Assembly (NCBI RefSeq): GCF_016756315.1
Contig: NZ_AP024235.1
Coordinates: forward strand, 2,604,001 to 2,668,000
Length of the DNA stretch: 64,000 bases
Reading direction: 5' to 3'
Source: Alteromonas sp. KC3
Lineage (GTDB): Bacteria; Pseudomonadota; Gammaproteobacteria; Enterobacterales; Alteromonadaceae
Both the position numbers and the translations under genes were made by a program. Position 1 is the first letter of the stretch. Each line of letters starts with the position of its first letter. This document shows, one piece after another, positions 27,657 through 36,221 of the stretch. The notes below the pieces were generated by a model. It saw only the letters and a program-made list of their open reading frames with translations, was not told the DNA's origin and searched no databases.

Positions 27657-28391
27657 CTAGCGAGGCTTATACCGAGACGTCGATTGCGCGTTATTATTGA
27701 AACCACCAAGTTTGTCGCCGTTTAAGCGATAAAGAGCAGCGAGCAATAAAAACGAAAAGACTAACAGACTAAACGAAAGCACATGGGCCTGCTGATACGC
27801 CAGCGACTCCACATGCTCATACAAGGCAATTGACAAAACCTGAGTTTCGCCCGGTATGTTGCCACCAATCATCAACACCACCCCAAATTCACCAATGGTG
27901 TGTGCAAAACTTAATGCGAAGGCGACCAATATTGGCGTCTTACACATAGGCACTACAATTTTGATAAAACATGATAGCGGAGAAAAACCCATCGTTGTCG
28001 CTACTTCCAAATAGCGTTTATCTAACTGAGTAAATCCGCTATACAAAGGTTGTAGAGCGAAAGGTAAAGAGTAAATAAGCGAGCCTAACACTAAGCCTTC
28101 AAAGCTAAATGCAAGGGTTTGCCCAGTTAATGCTTGCCAAGTTTGTCCAAGCCCACCCTGAGGTGAGAATGCGATCAACAAATAGAACCCAAGGACTGTG
28201 GGTGGCAACACCAGAGGCAAGGCAAAAATTGCCATAAACAATGGTTTAACTCGGCCTTGCCAGTTGGCTAGCCACCAAGCCATAGGCAAAGTCAAAAGCA
28301 ACAAGATGACACTTGTTACTAATGCAAGCTTGAGCGTTAACGCGATAGCATCCAACATTGAGGGTGTAAAATAGTCCAATACTTCAGTCAT
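27657..28391 (-). CDS. modB: Molybdate ABC transporter permease
   Basis: A 244-residue inner-membrane permease with about five to six hydrophobic segments (LALVTSVILLLLTLPMAWWL, LFMAIFALPLVLPPTVLGFY, LVFSFLLLAALYRL). The coupling-helix EAA motif is EVATTMGFSPLSCFIKIVVP, and AHTIGEFGVVLMIGGNIPG is the most diagnostic ModB segment. It forms the translocation channel with ModC in the cytoplasm and receives molybdate from ModA. Its ATG overlaps the modA stop codon by four bases, indicating translational coupling, and modC begins one base after its own stop. Confidence 0.96.
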   Translation of the reverse strand: MTEVLDYFTPSMLDAIALTLKLALVTSVILLLLTLPMAWWLANWQGRVKPLFMAIFALPLVLPPTVLGFYLLIAFSPQGGLGQTWQALTGQTLAFSFEGLVLGSLIYSLPFALQPLYSGFTQLDKRYLEVATTMGFSPLSCFIKIVVPMCKTPILVAFALSFAHTIGEFGVVLMIGGNIPGETQVLSIALYEHVESLAYQQAHVLSFSLLVFSFLLLAALYRLNGDKLGGFNNNAQSTSRYKPR

Positions 28392-29299
28392 TTTTGTACT
28401 AGCTCTACTTCAGGAGGGCCTACAATGTCGGTCTTCTTTGCGGGCAAATATCCCCATTCATTTAGCTGCGCTTGTACTTTGTCAGACAAAAGGTATTGAA
28501 CAAATAAATTACTAGCAGACACACTCATTAGCGCGTCAATTTTATTGAAAGGTTGCTCGTTAAACCTATTCGGGACAAGTTGTGCTTTTACCCTACTGTT
28601 TATTGCTAATGACTGCACAATGGGCTTGTGCAATGAAGACGGTACTAAAAATGTACCTATATTTTCATCTTGCTCCTGCATCACGACTGGTGTCAGCGAG
28701 TATGCAACAAAGGCCCCGCTTACGTTATTCGTGGTAAAAAACTGATAAGTTTGAAGTACATTTTTACCTATTACACGGTGCGTTTGCATATCATTGTAGA
28801 GATTCAGGGCGTTTAATACGTCTTTTGCTGCATCGCCATAGGGTGCAAGTTTTGGGTTAGCCATAGCCACTTTCCCCATAGACATGGCTGACAATACTAA
28901 CTCAGACAATGCATCTGGCACTTGTGTAAAATCAGACGTTCGATACACAAAAGCAAGCTGCCCCTGTGCGTAATTAACAACATTTTCTGTATGCACCACC
29001 CCACTTTCAGCTAGAGCGATAGGGCGCTGCCTGTCTGCAGATAAAAAAACATCAAACTGTGCACCGTGTTGCAGTTGTGCGTAAAGCGTTCCACTCGATG
29101 ACACGGTAATCCGCGTTTCAATACCAGTTATCTGTGAAAACTGGTTAGCAAAGAACTGCAGTGGCTTAGCGAAGTTAGCAGCTACCGCCACATTGAGTGT
29201 ATCTACACTACGCTCTTCTGCTGACAAAGCAGGCTTACCCAGTAATAGCACTGCCAAAATAGTGGTTAGAAAAATGACTGCGGTTAAAAAGCGACTCAT
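28388..29299 (-). CDS. modA: Molybdate-binding periplasmic protein
   Basis: A 303-residue substrate-binding protein with a signal peptide (FLTAVIFLTTILAVLLLGKPALSA). The mature N-terminus NVAVAANFAKPLQFFANQF and the segment VSSSGTLYAQLQHGAQFDVFLSAD carry the oxyanion-binding Ser residues typical of ModA; ANPKLAPYG and GAFVAYS also fit. It captures molybdate or tungstate in the periplasm. The length is about 45 residues longer than E. coli ModA, partly through an extended region near 200-250. Its ATG overlaps the moaE stop codon by one base (TAATG), which joins cofactor synthesis and metal uptake in one transcript. Confidence 0.93.
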   Translation of the reverse strand: MSRFLTAVIFLTTILAVLLLGKPALSAEERSVDTLNVAVAANFAKPLQFFANQFSQITGIETRITVSSSGTLYAQLQHGAQFDVFLSADRQRPIALAESGVVHTENVVNYAQGQLAFVYRTSDFTQVPDALSELVLSAMSMGKVAMANPKLAPYGDAAKDVLNALNLYNDMQTHRVIGKNVLQTYQFFTTNNVSGAFVAYSLTPVVMQEQDENIGTFLVPSSLHKPIVQSLAINSRVKAQLVPNRFNEQPFNKIDALMSVSASNLFVQYLLSDKVQAQLNEWGYLPAKKTDIVGPPEVELVQK

Positions 29300-29790
29300 T
29301 ACTTTTCATTTGCTCGCGGGGTTTCACGCATCCATTTCAACGCGGCTTTATCATCAGACGCCTTAGCTTCAACCCATGTCGCAGAATCACCTTTAAACTC
29401 CTTTTTCCACAGTGGAACCGACTGCTTGAGCATGTCCATTAAAAAGTTAGCCGCTTCAAACGCTGCTTGTCTATGCGGTGCAGCAGCCCCTACCCAGACA
29501 ATTTGTTCATTATTATACAAACGTCCGACCCTATGCACCGCGCCTGCACCGTTTAACGAAAAACGTTCACAGGCTTGTTCAACAAGCGATAACAATGCCT
29601 TTTCAGTCATACCTGGATAATGTTCTAGTTCAATGCCTTCAATATCGCCACTATTGTTAAAATCGCGCACTAAACCAGTAAAGGTAACAATGGCTCCCGT
29701 GTTACCAGGCGCAATTGTGAAAGAATGTTCAACGAGTTCATTGTACAGCTCGTCAAAGGCGAAGTTATCTTGCTGAACGCGTGCAAACAC
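29299..29790 (-). CDS. moaE: Molybdopterin synthase large subunit
   Basis: A 163-residue MoaE, the catalytic subunit that with MoaD converts precursor Z (cPMP) to molybdopterin by adding two sulfurs. Visible family segments: GAIVTFTGLVRDFNN, ELEHYPGMTEKAL, HRVGRLYNNEQIVWVGAAAPHRQAAFEA, and SVPLWKKEF with the conserved lysines near the C-terminus. The length agrees with E. coli MoaE (150). It begins two bases after moaD and overlaps modA by one base. The C-terminal tail (RETPRANEK) is charged and unremarkable. Confidence 0.96.
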   Translation of the reverse strand: MFARVQQDNFAFDELYNELVEHSFTIAPGNTGAIVTFTGLVRDFNNSGDIEGIELEHYPGMTEKALLSLVEQACERFSLNGAGAVHRVGRLYNNEQIVWVGAAAPHRQAAFEAANFLMDMLKQSVPLWKKEFKGDSATWVEAKASDDKAALKWMRETPRANEK

Positions 29791-29792
29791 CG

Positions 29793-30041
29793 CTAGCCTC
29801 CTGTAACCGGTGGGAATAGTGCAATTTCATCACCATGTTCAATTACAGTACTAGCATCGCACAATTGTTGGTTTCGTGCGGTTAGTACGCTGCCAGATAA
29901 CGCTAAATCCCATTTTTCGCTTCGTTGGCTCAACATCATAATGAGTTCGCCAATGGTAACGCCCTTATCCAACGAAAGCGCAATACTGTCTTCGTTGGTT
30001 ATTTCACGAGTTTGTGCAAAGGTTTTTACGGTAATGTGCAT
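29793..30041 (-). CDS. moaD: Molybdopterin synthase sulfur carrier subunit
   Basis: An 82-residue ubiquitin-fold protein ending in the required Gly-Gly (PPVTGG), which is thiocarboxylated and delivers sulfur to MoaE. Length matches E. coli MoaD (81). The core pattern HGDEIALFPPVTGG is diagnostic. The adenylating partner is probably the MoeB-like protein encoded at 31164. The gene lies 14 bases after moaC and two bases before moaE. Confidence 0.96.
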   Translation of the reverse strand: MHITVKTFAQTREITNEDSIALSLDKGVTIGELIMMLSQRSEKWDLALSGSVLTARNQQLCDASTVIEHGDEIALFPPVTGG

Positions 30042-30055
30042 GTTCTACTCGTTAG

Positions 30056-30535
30056 CTATTGTTCGTTGGTCCAGTGACCAGTTTTGCCACCTTTTTTGTC
30101 TAGCACACGAATGCCTTCCATGTGCATCGACGGGTCAATCGCCTTGCACATATCGAACAAGGTTAACAAGGCCACGTTGACCCCCGTCAACGCTTCCATT
30201 TCCACACCCGTCTTGCCACTTAACTTGCAATAGCAAGTCGCTTTTATACGGTTATTTTGGCTATCCACATCAAAATTGATATCGACCTTCGACAACGCTA
30301 GAGGGTGACACAAGGGTATTAAATCGCTACATCGCTTCGCGCCCTGAATGCCTGCAACACGAGCCACGGCGAACACATCCCCTTTAGCAATTGTCGCTTC
30401 GCTGATTTGCGTGATTACTGACGCATTGACATACAAATAACCTTCTGCAGTTGCTTCTCGTTTAGTAACAGCCTTATCACTGACGTCAACCATATTGGCC
30501 TCGCCGCCAGCATTCAAGTGGCTAAAGGTACTCAT
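30056..30535 (-). CDS. moaC: Cyclic pyranopterin monophosphate synthase
   Basis: A 159-residue MoaC that, after MoaA, forms cyclic pyranopterin monophosphate. Family motifs are present: NMVDVSDKAVTKREATAEGYL, AGIQGAKRCSDLIPLCHPL, TGVEMEALTGVNVALLTLFDMCKA and the C-terminal KKGGKTGHW. Length matches E. coli MoaC (161). Its start overlaps the moaB stop by four bases (ATGA). moaA is not in this window, although it usually stands beside moaC. Confidence 0.97.
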   Translation of the reverse strand: MSTFSHLNAGGEANMVDVSDKAVTKREATAEGYLYVNASVITQISEATIAKGDVFAVARVAGIQGAKRCSDLIPLCHPLALSKVDINFDVDSQNNRIKATCYCKLSGKTGVEMEALTGVNVALLTLFDMCKAIDPSMHMEGIRVLDKKGGKTGHWTNEQ

Positions 30536-31038
30536 GCTTGCACCAGATGTTTTACAAAATTACAGGGCTTAAAGTCAGCGTCGAGCTGGCTGGCAATGAT
30601 CTTCTCCCACGCTGTTTTGCAGGCGCCAGTGGAACCAGGCAGGCAAAATATAACGGTATTGTTTGCAAAACCAGCAATTGCACGAGACTGGATAGTCGAC
30701 GTTCCAATCTCTTGAAAGCTAATGTGACGAAAGAGCTCACCAAAACCATCCACTTCCTTATCGAAAAGCACACTAATTGCTTCTGGTGTTGAGTCGCGAT
30801 GCGTAAAACCTGTTCCGCCAGTAATTAATATTGCGTGAACTTCGCTATCAGTAATCCACTGCGAAACAACGGCTCTTTGCTGATATATGTCGTCTTTAAC
30901 TAATGCACGATCTTTAAGCGTGTGACCTGCTGTCACTAGAGCATTTTGCAGATAATCACCTGATTTATCGGTGTCTAGCGTTCGGGTGTCCGAAATAGTA
31001 AGAACAGCGATATTGAGAGGTTGGCTAACAACTGACAT
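30532..31038 (-). CDS. moaB: Molybdenum cofactor biosynthesis protein B (MogA/MoaB family)
   Basis: A 168-residue MoaB-type protein, the molybdopterin adenylylation family. Family segments: VLTISDTRTLDTDKSGDYL, ILITGGTGFTHRDSTPEAI and FCLPGSTGACKTAWEKII. The chosen start (31038) is preceded by AGGATTTTAT and gives a length close to E. coli MoaB (170); an upstream in-frame ATG at 31065 adds only nine residues. First gene of the seven-gene moaBCDE-modABC run. The 98-base region upstream to moeB is too short for a molybdenum cofactor riboswitch, and none is seen. Confidence 0.93.
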   Translation of the reverse strand: MSVVSQPLNIAVLTISDTRTLDTDKSGDYLQNALVTAGHTLKDRALVKDDIYQQRAVVSQWITDSEVHAILITGGTGFTHRDSTPEAISVLFDKEVDGFGELFRHISFQEIGTSTIQSRAIAGFANNTVIFCLPGSTGACKTAWEKIIASQLDADFKPCNFVKHLVQA

Positions 31039-31133
31039 ATAAAATCCTAATTTGATATGCGACATTTTGACAGGTTTTGCTAAAGTACCCGCACAAAATA
31101 CTTATTGGTTACCACTTTATAGGGGTGCATACC

Positions 31134-31160
31134 ATGAATTCAACATTTAAGTTGGCATAA
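31134..31160 (+). CDS. Eight-codon leader ORF before moeB-like gene
   Basis: ATG at 31134 opens MNSTFKLA and stops at TAA 31158-31160, three bases before the moeB-like ATG. AGGGG lies eight bases upstream at the ideal spacing, whereas the moeB-like ATG itself has no clear ribosome binding site. Translational coupling is the simplest explanation. Confidence 0.4.
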   Translation: MNSTFKLA

Positions 31161-31163
31161 CCT

Positions 31164-31913
31164 ATGTCACAGTCAATATCTCATCATCAGGCAATGCGAT
31201 ACAATCGTCACATTGTTCTGCCTAAAATTGATTTAGACGGTCAAGAAGCACTGCTAAATGCACATGTTTGTATTGTCGGTGTTGGCGGATTAGGCACCGC
31301 CGCAGCAACCAGTTTATGTGCAAGTGGAATAGGCAACATTACTCTTATCGATTTTGATAAAGTGGAAAACACCAATTTGCACCGTCAGACGCTATTTAGT
31401 GAAGCGAATGTGGGAGAGAATAAAGCGGTTGCTGCCAAAGCCCGCTTATTGTCACTTAACAGTGAGTGCAATATTACCACTGTAGAATCACCATTTTCTG
31501 AGGCACACCAAGACTGCATTATAAATGCAGACATTGTATTAGATTGTACTGATAACACCGATAGTCGAGATCTTATCAATACGATGTGTTTTAGACACAA
31601 TACCCCATTAGTTTCAGGTTCAGCCATTCGTTTTGAGGGGCAGCTGTTTGTTGCAATCCCGGGTAAAAGCCGTTGCTACGGCTGCTTACGCACGCTCTTT
31701 GCTTCGCCAGATTTAAGCTGTGTAGAAGCCGGAATTTTCTCGCCAGTTGTGAATATCATAGGTACATACCAAGCCATGCTCGCCATGCAAATTGTCATGC
31801 AATTTGAGGATATTCCCATCAATCAACTTATTACCTTTGATGGTTTGCAGCACCAGTGGCAACAATGGACGTTACCGGATAATTTATCATGCGAGCTATG
31901 TAAGCCACGCTAA
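31164..31913 (+). CDS. moeB: ThiF/MoeB-type adenylyltransferase
   Basis: A 249-residue E1-like enzyme that activates the C-terminal Gly-Gly of a sulfur carrier, most likely MoaD given the neighbours. Seen: RYNRHIVLPKIDLDGQEALLNAHVCIVGVGGLGTAAA with the nucleotide-binding GxGGLG, DFDKVENTNLHRQTLFSEANVGENKA with the Arg finger region, and two CxxC zinc pairs (CYGCLRTLF and the C-terminal CELCKPR). ThiF of thiamine synthesis is the alternative, but moaD is near and no thi genes are. Divergent from moaB with 125 bases between. No good ribosome binding site; see the leader ORF at 31134. Confidence 0.85.
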   Translation: MSQSISHHQAMRYNRHIVLPKIDLDGQEALLNAHVCIVGVGGLGTAAATSLCASGIGNITLIDFDKVENTNLHRQTLFSEANVGENKAVAAKARLLSLNSECNITTVESPFSEAHQDCIINADIVLDCTDNTDSRDLINTMCFRHNTPLVSGSAIRFEGQLFVAIPGKSRCYGCLRTLFASPDLSCVEAGIFSPVVNIIGTYQAMLAMQIVMQFEDIPINQLITFDGLQHQWQQWTLPDNLSCELCKPR

Positions 31914-31962
31914 TAATGCGTAAACAGAATTTTAATAAAACGACAGAATTCAGGTTTAATTC

Positions 31963-33081
31963 ATGACAACGCAAGTAGTTAAAAAACACATGGTCGTGGC
32001 GCAAAACGCCTCGGGTCGTAATATGAACGTACCTATCTACAGAATGAAAGGTACAAGGCCCGGCCCTACGGTTTATATTCAAAGTTCTATTCACGGAGCG
32101 GAAGTTCAGGGCAACGTTGTAATCTATCATTTGATACAACGCCTAAAGCAGATGGATATCTGTGGTGAAATAATATTGGTCCCCAACTGTAATCCCATCG
32201 GGACCAACATCAAAGCGGGTGAATATACTCTCGGTCGCTTCGACCCAGTAAACGGTACAAATTGGAATCGCGGCTATTTTTTTGACAAGGAGGCCGTTGC
32301 ACATTTTGCTAAAACGGTGACACGAGAAGAGTCAATCGATGGTATTAAGCAACGCTTCCGTGCTCATTTAAGCCGCGCCATTGACAACAAGCTTGCGCAA
32401 CCGTGGGGACTAGGTCTTGCACAGCAGCTCAACTTGAAGTTGCAACAAATGGCGGTTAATGCCGATTATGTGCTCGACTTACACAATGGTCCGGTTTCGA
32501 CAAGACACGTTTATATCCCTGAATATGCGAAAGAAAGCGCCAGTCTGTTTAATATTCCCCATTGCATTTTTATTCCAAACGTTTTTGCTGGTGCGTTAGA
32601 TGAAGCCACCTTCTGTCCATGGTGGACTTTGCAAGACTGCATTAGTGAAAACCTTGGTCGTGACGTTAATTTCAGCGTTGAAGCCTTTACCCTTGAAATG
32701 GGAAGCCAAGAAGTCATCGATTTTAAAGAGGGTGATATTGATGCCACCAGTATCCTTAGCTATTTAAACGCTAAAGGGGTGCTGCACGAATGTGACATAT
32801 CGCCTAAACCCATGCCTCGGTTAGGCGTTTACTTGAAAGATTACAAAACCATGTTCACTGACTGGGGGGGCATGGTTGAATACATTGCCAAGCCAGGTCA
32901 AATTGTCAAAAAAGGCGAGCCGTTAGCGCAAGTGCTTAACATAGACGACTTGGATACAGATGAGGGCAGTAGGACATTGTATGCCCCCTGCGATCTTATC
33001 CCCATTTTGCATTTCCCTTCAGCGTCTGTGTTAAGTGGTACACAGCTGTATAAAGTGTTCACCAATTATGTCGAGCTTTAA
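31963..33081 (+). CDS. Succinylglutamate desuccinylase/aspartoacylase family metalloenzyme
   Basis: A 372-residue zinc carboxypeptidase-fold protein. The zinc ligands are in SSIHGAEVQGN (His and Glu) and LDLHNG (His); LVPNCNPIGTNIK is a further family signature. The C-terminal beta part (GQIVKKGEPLAQVL) resembles a lipoyl/biotinyl-like barrel domain seen in deacylase-like members. It would remove an acyl group from an amino acid or a similar amide, substrate unknown. CAGGTTTAATTC precedes the ATG. It begins 49 bases after the moeB-like gene and may be cotranscribed with it. Convergent with the metalloprotease; the terminator at 33098-33126 separates them. Confidence 0.87.
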   Translation: MTTQVVKKHMVVAQNASGRNMNVPIYRMKGTRPGPTVYIQSSIHGAEVQGNVVIYHLIQRLKQMDICGEIILVPNCNPIGTNIKAGEYTLGRFDPVNGTNWNRGYFFDKEAVAHFAKTVTREESIDGIKQRFRAHLSRAIDNKLAQPWGLGLAQQLNLKLQQMAVNADYVLDLHNGPVSTRHVYIPEYAKESASLFNIPHCIFIPNVFAGALDEATFCPWWTLQDCISENLGRDVNFSVEAFTLEMGSQEVIDFKEGDIDATSILSYLNAKGVLHECDISPKPMPRLGVYLKDYKTMFTDWGGMVEYIAKPGQIVKKGEPLAQVLNIDDLDTDEGSRTLYAPCDLIPILHFPSASVLSGTQLYKVFTNYVEL

Positions 33082-33097
33082 CGAATAGACAATGGCA

Positions 33098-33126
33098 ACA
33101 TGCCGCTAGTAACTCTAGCGGCATGT
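33098..33126. terminator. Hairpin between convergent aspartoacylase-family and metalloprotease genes
   Basis: ACATGCCGCTAG at 33098-33109 and CTAGCGGCATGT at 33115-33126 pair perfectly, loop TAACT. The T-run after it is short (TCTTAT). Confidence 0.7.
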
Positions 33127-33163
33127 TCTTATAACGATTGGTACACTAACCGAATGACGCTTA

Positions 33164-35635
33164 TCAAATAGGCGACCCCGGTGGTAATGGCTCTACGTCA
33201 AACCCACCATTGTATTCTCCGTACTTCCAGTAGGTTTTAAATTGGTCGTAGATCACTTCATAACGCCCGTCATCAGCTTCATTTTCTAGCCACTGAGTAA
33301 ACTCGACTAGTGCATCTTGTGCAGCCAACTTCACTTCAGGGGCAAGCGCTTTATCTTCAACCGCGCGCATTATTGCATTTAGCGCGACTAATTTGAGACG
33401 TTCGTCCAACGGACTCGCCGATGATGACTTATACCAGTGAACGGTCAAAATTTGTTTTACCAACAATGTGACATCCACCTTTCGACGACGGTCTTTACTG
33501 TTATGCGCTTGCCATTGCAGCCTATTTAATCGCTCTGGGTGAAGCAGTAACTCAAGCGCAAAGTTGGCCGCAGAACCAGCTGCAGACACAGGATCTAGCA
33601 TCAACCCCATCTTGCCTTTAAAGTGCTCACGCGTAATATCGTCACCGTAGGCGCTAGGTGGAATAAGGTTTAACACCGATTGCGGCAACTCCAAGTACTG
33701 CGATGTTGAAGCGTTAATAAGTTGTTCCATGGCACGCTGTTGCACAGAAGGCGCTACAAACTGCTGCCCTTGTGGTGTGGTGTAATCACCTTTTCTTTCG
33801 TATTCATAGTGCAGACCACCCACTTGTTTTGCCACAGCTTCTAATTGGTAGCGATGGAGCAAATAGATAGGTACCAAAGCATTTTCAAGCGATGAAAGAC
33901 TGCTGCCTTCAGGTAAGGTATTAAGCCCCAAGTTAGACAATGCAACGCGGCGAATAGCTGAAATTTCGTCAAATGCCGTTAATGGATCGCTGCCATTTTC
34001 CCACATGTGTCCGTTAGATGAACCGTGGCGTGAACTACGAGTATCAGAGTCTGATTTAAACTTAAGCCCTTTATTTCGCGCTTGTACAATCAGTTTTGCA
34101 AGGCCCTCAACTTCAACGGCATCCTGAGCGTTGCTGCTTCCAAAGTCTTGGTAGCCATATGCAACAGCATGTTTATCCCAAACACCTATGCCTTTATCAT
34201 AGGCATCGACAAGTGACACTTTTCCGTCAACTAAACTAATTTTGGGATGGGGATAATCCATTACAGATGCACGGTCGTTTTCACTGGCGGCAAAGTTATG
34301 TGCAATACCTAATGTATGCCCTACTTCGTGAGCAGAAAGTTGCTTTATTCTATCAAGCGCCATGGCCTGTTGTACTGAGGTGTCAGTATTACCGTCGCTA
34401 AATGGACTCATGAGACCGAGTGCAATTAAGTAGTCCTGCCGCACTCGCAGCGACCCCAATGTGACATGACCTTTAATGATTTCCCCCGTTCTAGGGTCGA
34501 CTACTGATGAGCCATATGACCAACCACGCGTCGCCCGGTGCACCCAATTAATCACGTTATAGCGTACATCCATTGGGTCAGCACCTTCAGGAAGAACTTT
34601 TACCTGGAACGCATCTTTATAGCCTGCTGCTTCAAAAGCCTGATTCCACCAGCTCGCGCCTTCTTTTAGTGACGACATAACCGGCTCGGGAATACCTGGG
34701 TCGAGGTAGTACACGATTGGCTCAACGGCCTCGCTCATTGCCGCATGCGGTGACTTTTTGTGTAAACGATGGCGAGTAATAAAGCGCTGCTCAGTAGCTT
34801 CGCTAATAGGCGTTGAGTAATCAAAGTACCTAAACTTCCAATAGCCAGAGTAAGGATGATATACACGCGGCGTGTAATTATCATCTGGCAAGGCCACAAA
34901 AGAATGGTGAAGATGCACCGTTACACTCTCTGCATCCGGCGTTACCTGCTGCAAATAATCACCCGGTGACTTCCCAGCAAAAGTGACTAATGCTTCAAGC
35001 TCTGTGTTTTTTACAAAACCTTTCGTCTTTGGCAAATAAACGCCACTGCGCGTTTTATCCACGCTAAAGTTGCCTTGATTAGTACCTGCCAAACGGTTTG
35101 AGATACCATGAACATCGCTCAGTAAAAATGGGGTGTAATCAATCAAGTTAGCTGAGTCGTTTTTAGCCACTATCGTAAAGCCGGCAATAACTGAATCGGC
35201 AAACGCTTCATCGATACTTTGCTTTTCCGCCTCACTACCACGCGTTGCGCGAAACTCCGTGTTGTGTTGTTTGAGCAATACTTTATTACCAAAGCGCTCA
35301 AAGCTAATCAACCGCGTTTGCCCTAACTGTCCGCGATCTAATCCAATATCATTAGACCCAACACCATAAGGCATACTACTTTGGAAAAGAAATTGCGCGT
35401 TATTATTGGGCACGGCTAGGTAGATTTTGTCTTCATTGCTACTGTAATAAAGGGGGATCAACCCACTTTTTTCAGTCATGCCTTCAGTGAATTCAGCGAT
35501 AGTTGGCGTTTGTGCATACGCCTTAGGTAGAAGAGAAAACATACAAACCAGCATTACCGTAAATAGCTGTAACAGACGCCTTATGGGTAACAGCATGCGG
35601 TTTGTAGGACTAAAAGCATGCTTTATATGCAGCAT
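33164..35635 (-). CDS. Secreted zinc-dependent metalloprotease (DUF5117/DUF4953-like)
   Basis: An 823-residue exported protein. Signal peptide at about 15-40 (LLQLFTVMLVCMFSLLPKAYA). The zinc site HEVGHTLGIAH fits the HExxHxxGxxH metzincin pattern, followed by a Met-turn candidate (SVMDYPHP). The N-terminal part contains SLIPLYYSSNEDKIYL-like repeats typical of DUF5117/DUF5118 proteins, and PIVYYLDPGIPEPVMSSLKEGASWWNQAFEAAG is the usual segment before the zinc site. Large TonB-family or outer-membrane associated proteases of this type are common in marine gammaproteobacteria, but their substrates are unknown. AAGGAACCTACTA precedes the ATG. Confidence 0.85.
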   Translation of the reverse strand: MLHIKHAFSPTNRMLLPIRRLLQLFTVMLVCMFSLLPKAYAQTPTIAEFTEGMTEKSGLIPLYYSSNEDKIYLAVPNNNAQFLFQSSMPYGVGSNDIGLDRGQLGQTRLISFERFGNKVLLKQHNTEFRATRGSEAEKQSIDEAFADSVIAGFTIVAKNDSANLIDYTPFLLSDVHGISNRLAGTNQGNFSVDKTRSGVYLPKTKGFVKNTELEALVTFAGKSPGDYLQQVTPDAESVTVHLHHSFVALPDDNYTPRVYHPYSGYWKFRYFDYSTPISEATEQRFITRHRLHKKSPHAAMSEAVEPIVYYLDPGIPEPVMSSLKEGASWWNQAFEAAGYKDAFQVKVLPEGADPMDVRYNVINWVHRATRGWSYGSSVVDPRTGEIIKGHVTLGSLRVRQDYLIALGLMSPFSDGNTDTSVQQAMALDRIKQLSAHEVGHTLGIAHNFAASENDRASVMDYPHPKISLVDGKVSLVDAYDKGIGVWDKHAVAYGYQDFGSSNAQDAVEVEGLAKLIVQARNKGLKFKSDSDTRSSRHGSSNGHMWENGSDPLTAFDEISAIRRVALSNLGLNTLPEGSSLSSLENALVPIYLLHRYQLEAVAKQVGGLHYEYERKGDYTTPQGQQFVAPSVQQRAMEQLINASTSQYLELPQSVLNLIPPSAYGDDITREHFKGKMGLMLDPVSAAGSAANFALELLLHPERLNRLQWQAHNSKDRRRKVDVTLLVKQILTVHWYKSSSASPLDERLKLVALNAIMRAVEDKALAPEVKLAAQDALVEFTQWLENEADDGRYEVIYDQFKTYWKYGEYNGGFDVEPLPPGSPI

Positions 35636-35927
35636 TAGTAGGTTCCTTATAGTTTTTTTTTAAACGCTAAAGCATTAACGTACATCTACTCCACTCTTCT
35701 TTCAAAACGTCAATTTGACATTGTTAAACAACAAGTTGAGTCAGTTTGTATTAACACCTGCTTTAGCCTAACCCAAGATATGCCATTTGCCTATGACCAT
35801 TCATCGCAACGATTATCAATAAAAAAGTGAAACTCCATCAATCACAATCATCATTTTCAAAAAATCATAAACTGCTAGTTTAAATAAGGTCTTAACTCAT
35901 GTATTTACAACAGTTCAGGAGCTTATT

Positions 35928-36161
35928 ATGTTAGGCGAAAACCACTCTCTTATGTTCGACTTTCCTCAGCACAAAGACACCATTAATCAACTTAATGCTA
36001 CAGATAATGAGTTTGCTGAGCAGGCAAAACGCTATCATGCGTTAGATGAGGAAATCAGGCAGCTTGAAGAATTAGGCTCGCCAACAACCGATGAGCATCT
36101 TCACGCCTTAAAACACGACAGAGCCGCGCTAAAAGACGTGCTATACCAAAAGTTGAAATAA
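35928..36161 (+). CDS. YdcH/DUF465 family small protein
   Basis: A 77-residue, highly charged helical protein (FPQHKDTINQLNATDNEF, LDEEIRQLEELG, ALKHDRAALKDVLYQKLK) matching the YdcH/DUF465 pattern with the typical KxxRaxLKDxLYxxL ending. Expected to form a helical hairpin; function unknown. AGGAGCTTATT upstream. Sixty bases before the aminotransferase gene, possibly the same transcript. Confidence 0.85.
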   Translation: MLGENHSLMFDFPQHKDTINQLNATDNEFAEQAKRYHALDEEIRQLEELGSPTTDEHLHALKHDRAALKDVLYQKLK

Positions 36162-36221
36162 CGACTCGGGCTCGTGGTAGTCTGTGCAGTAGCGATTAAC
36201 TTTCCGCATTAAGGAATAAAC

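Noticed and set aside
31066..31133. Molybdenum cofactor riboswitch before moaB
   Set aside because: Less than 100 bases are available, too short for the known motif, and no matching stems were found.
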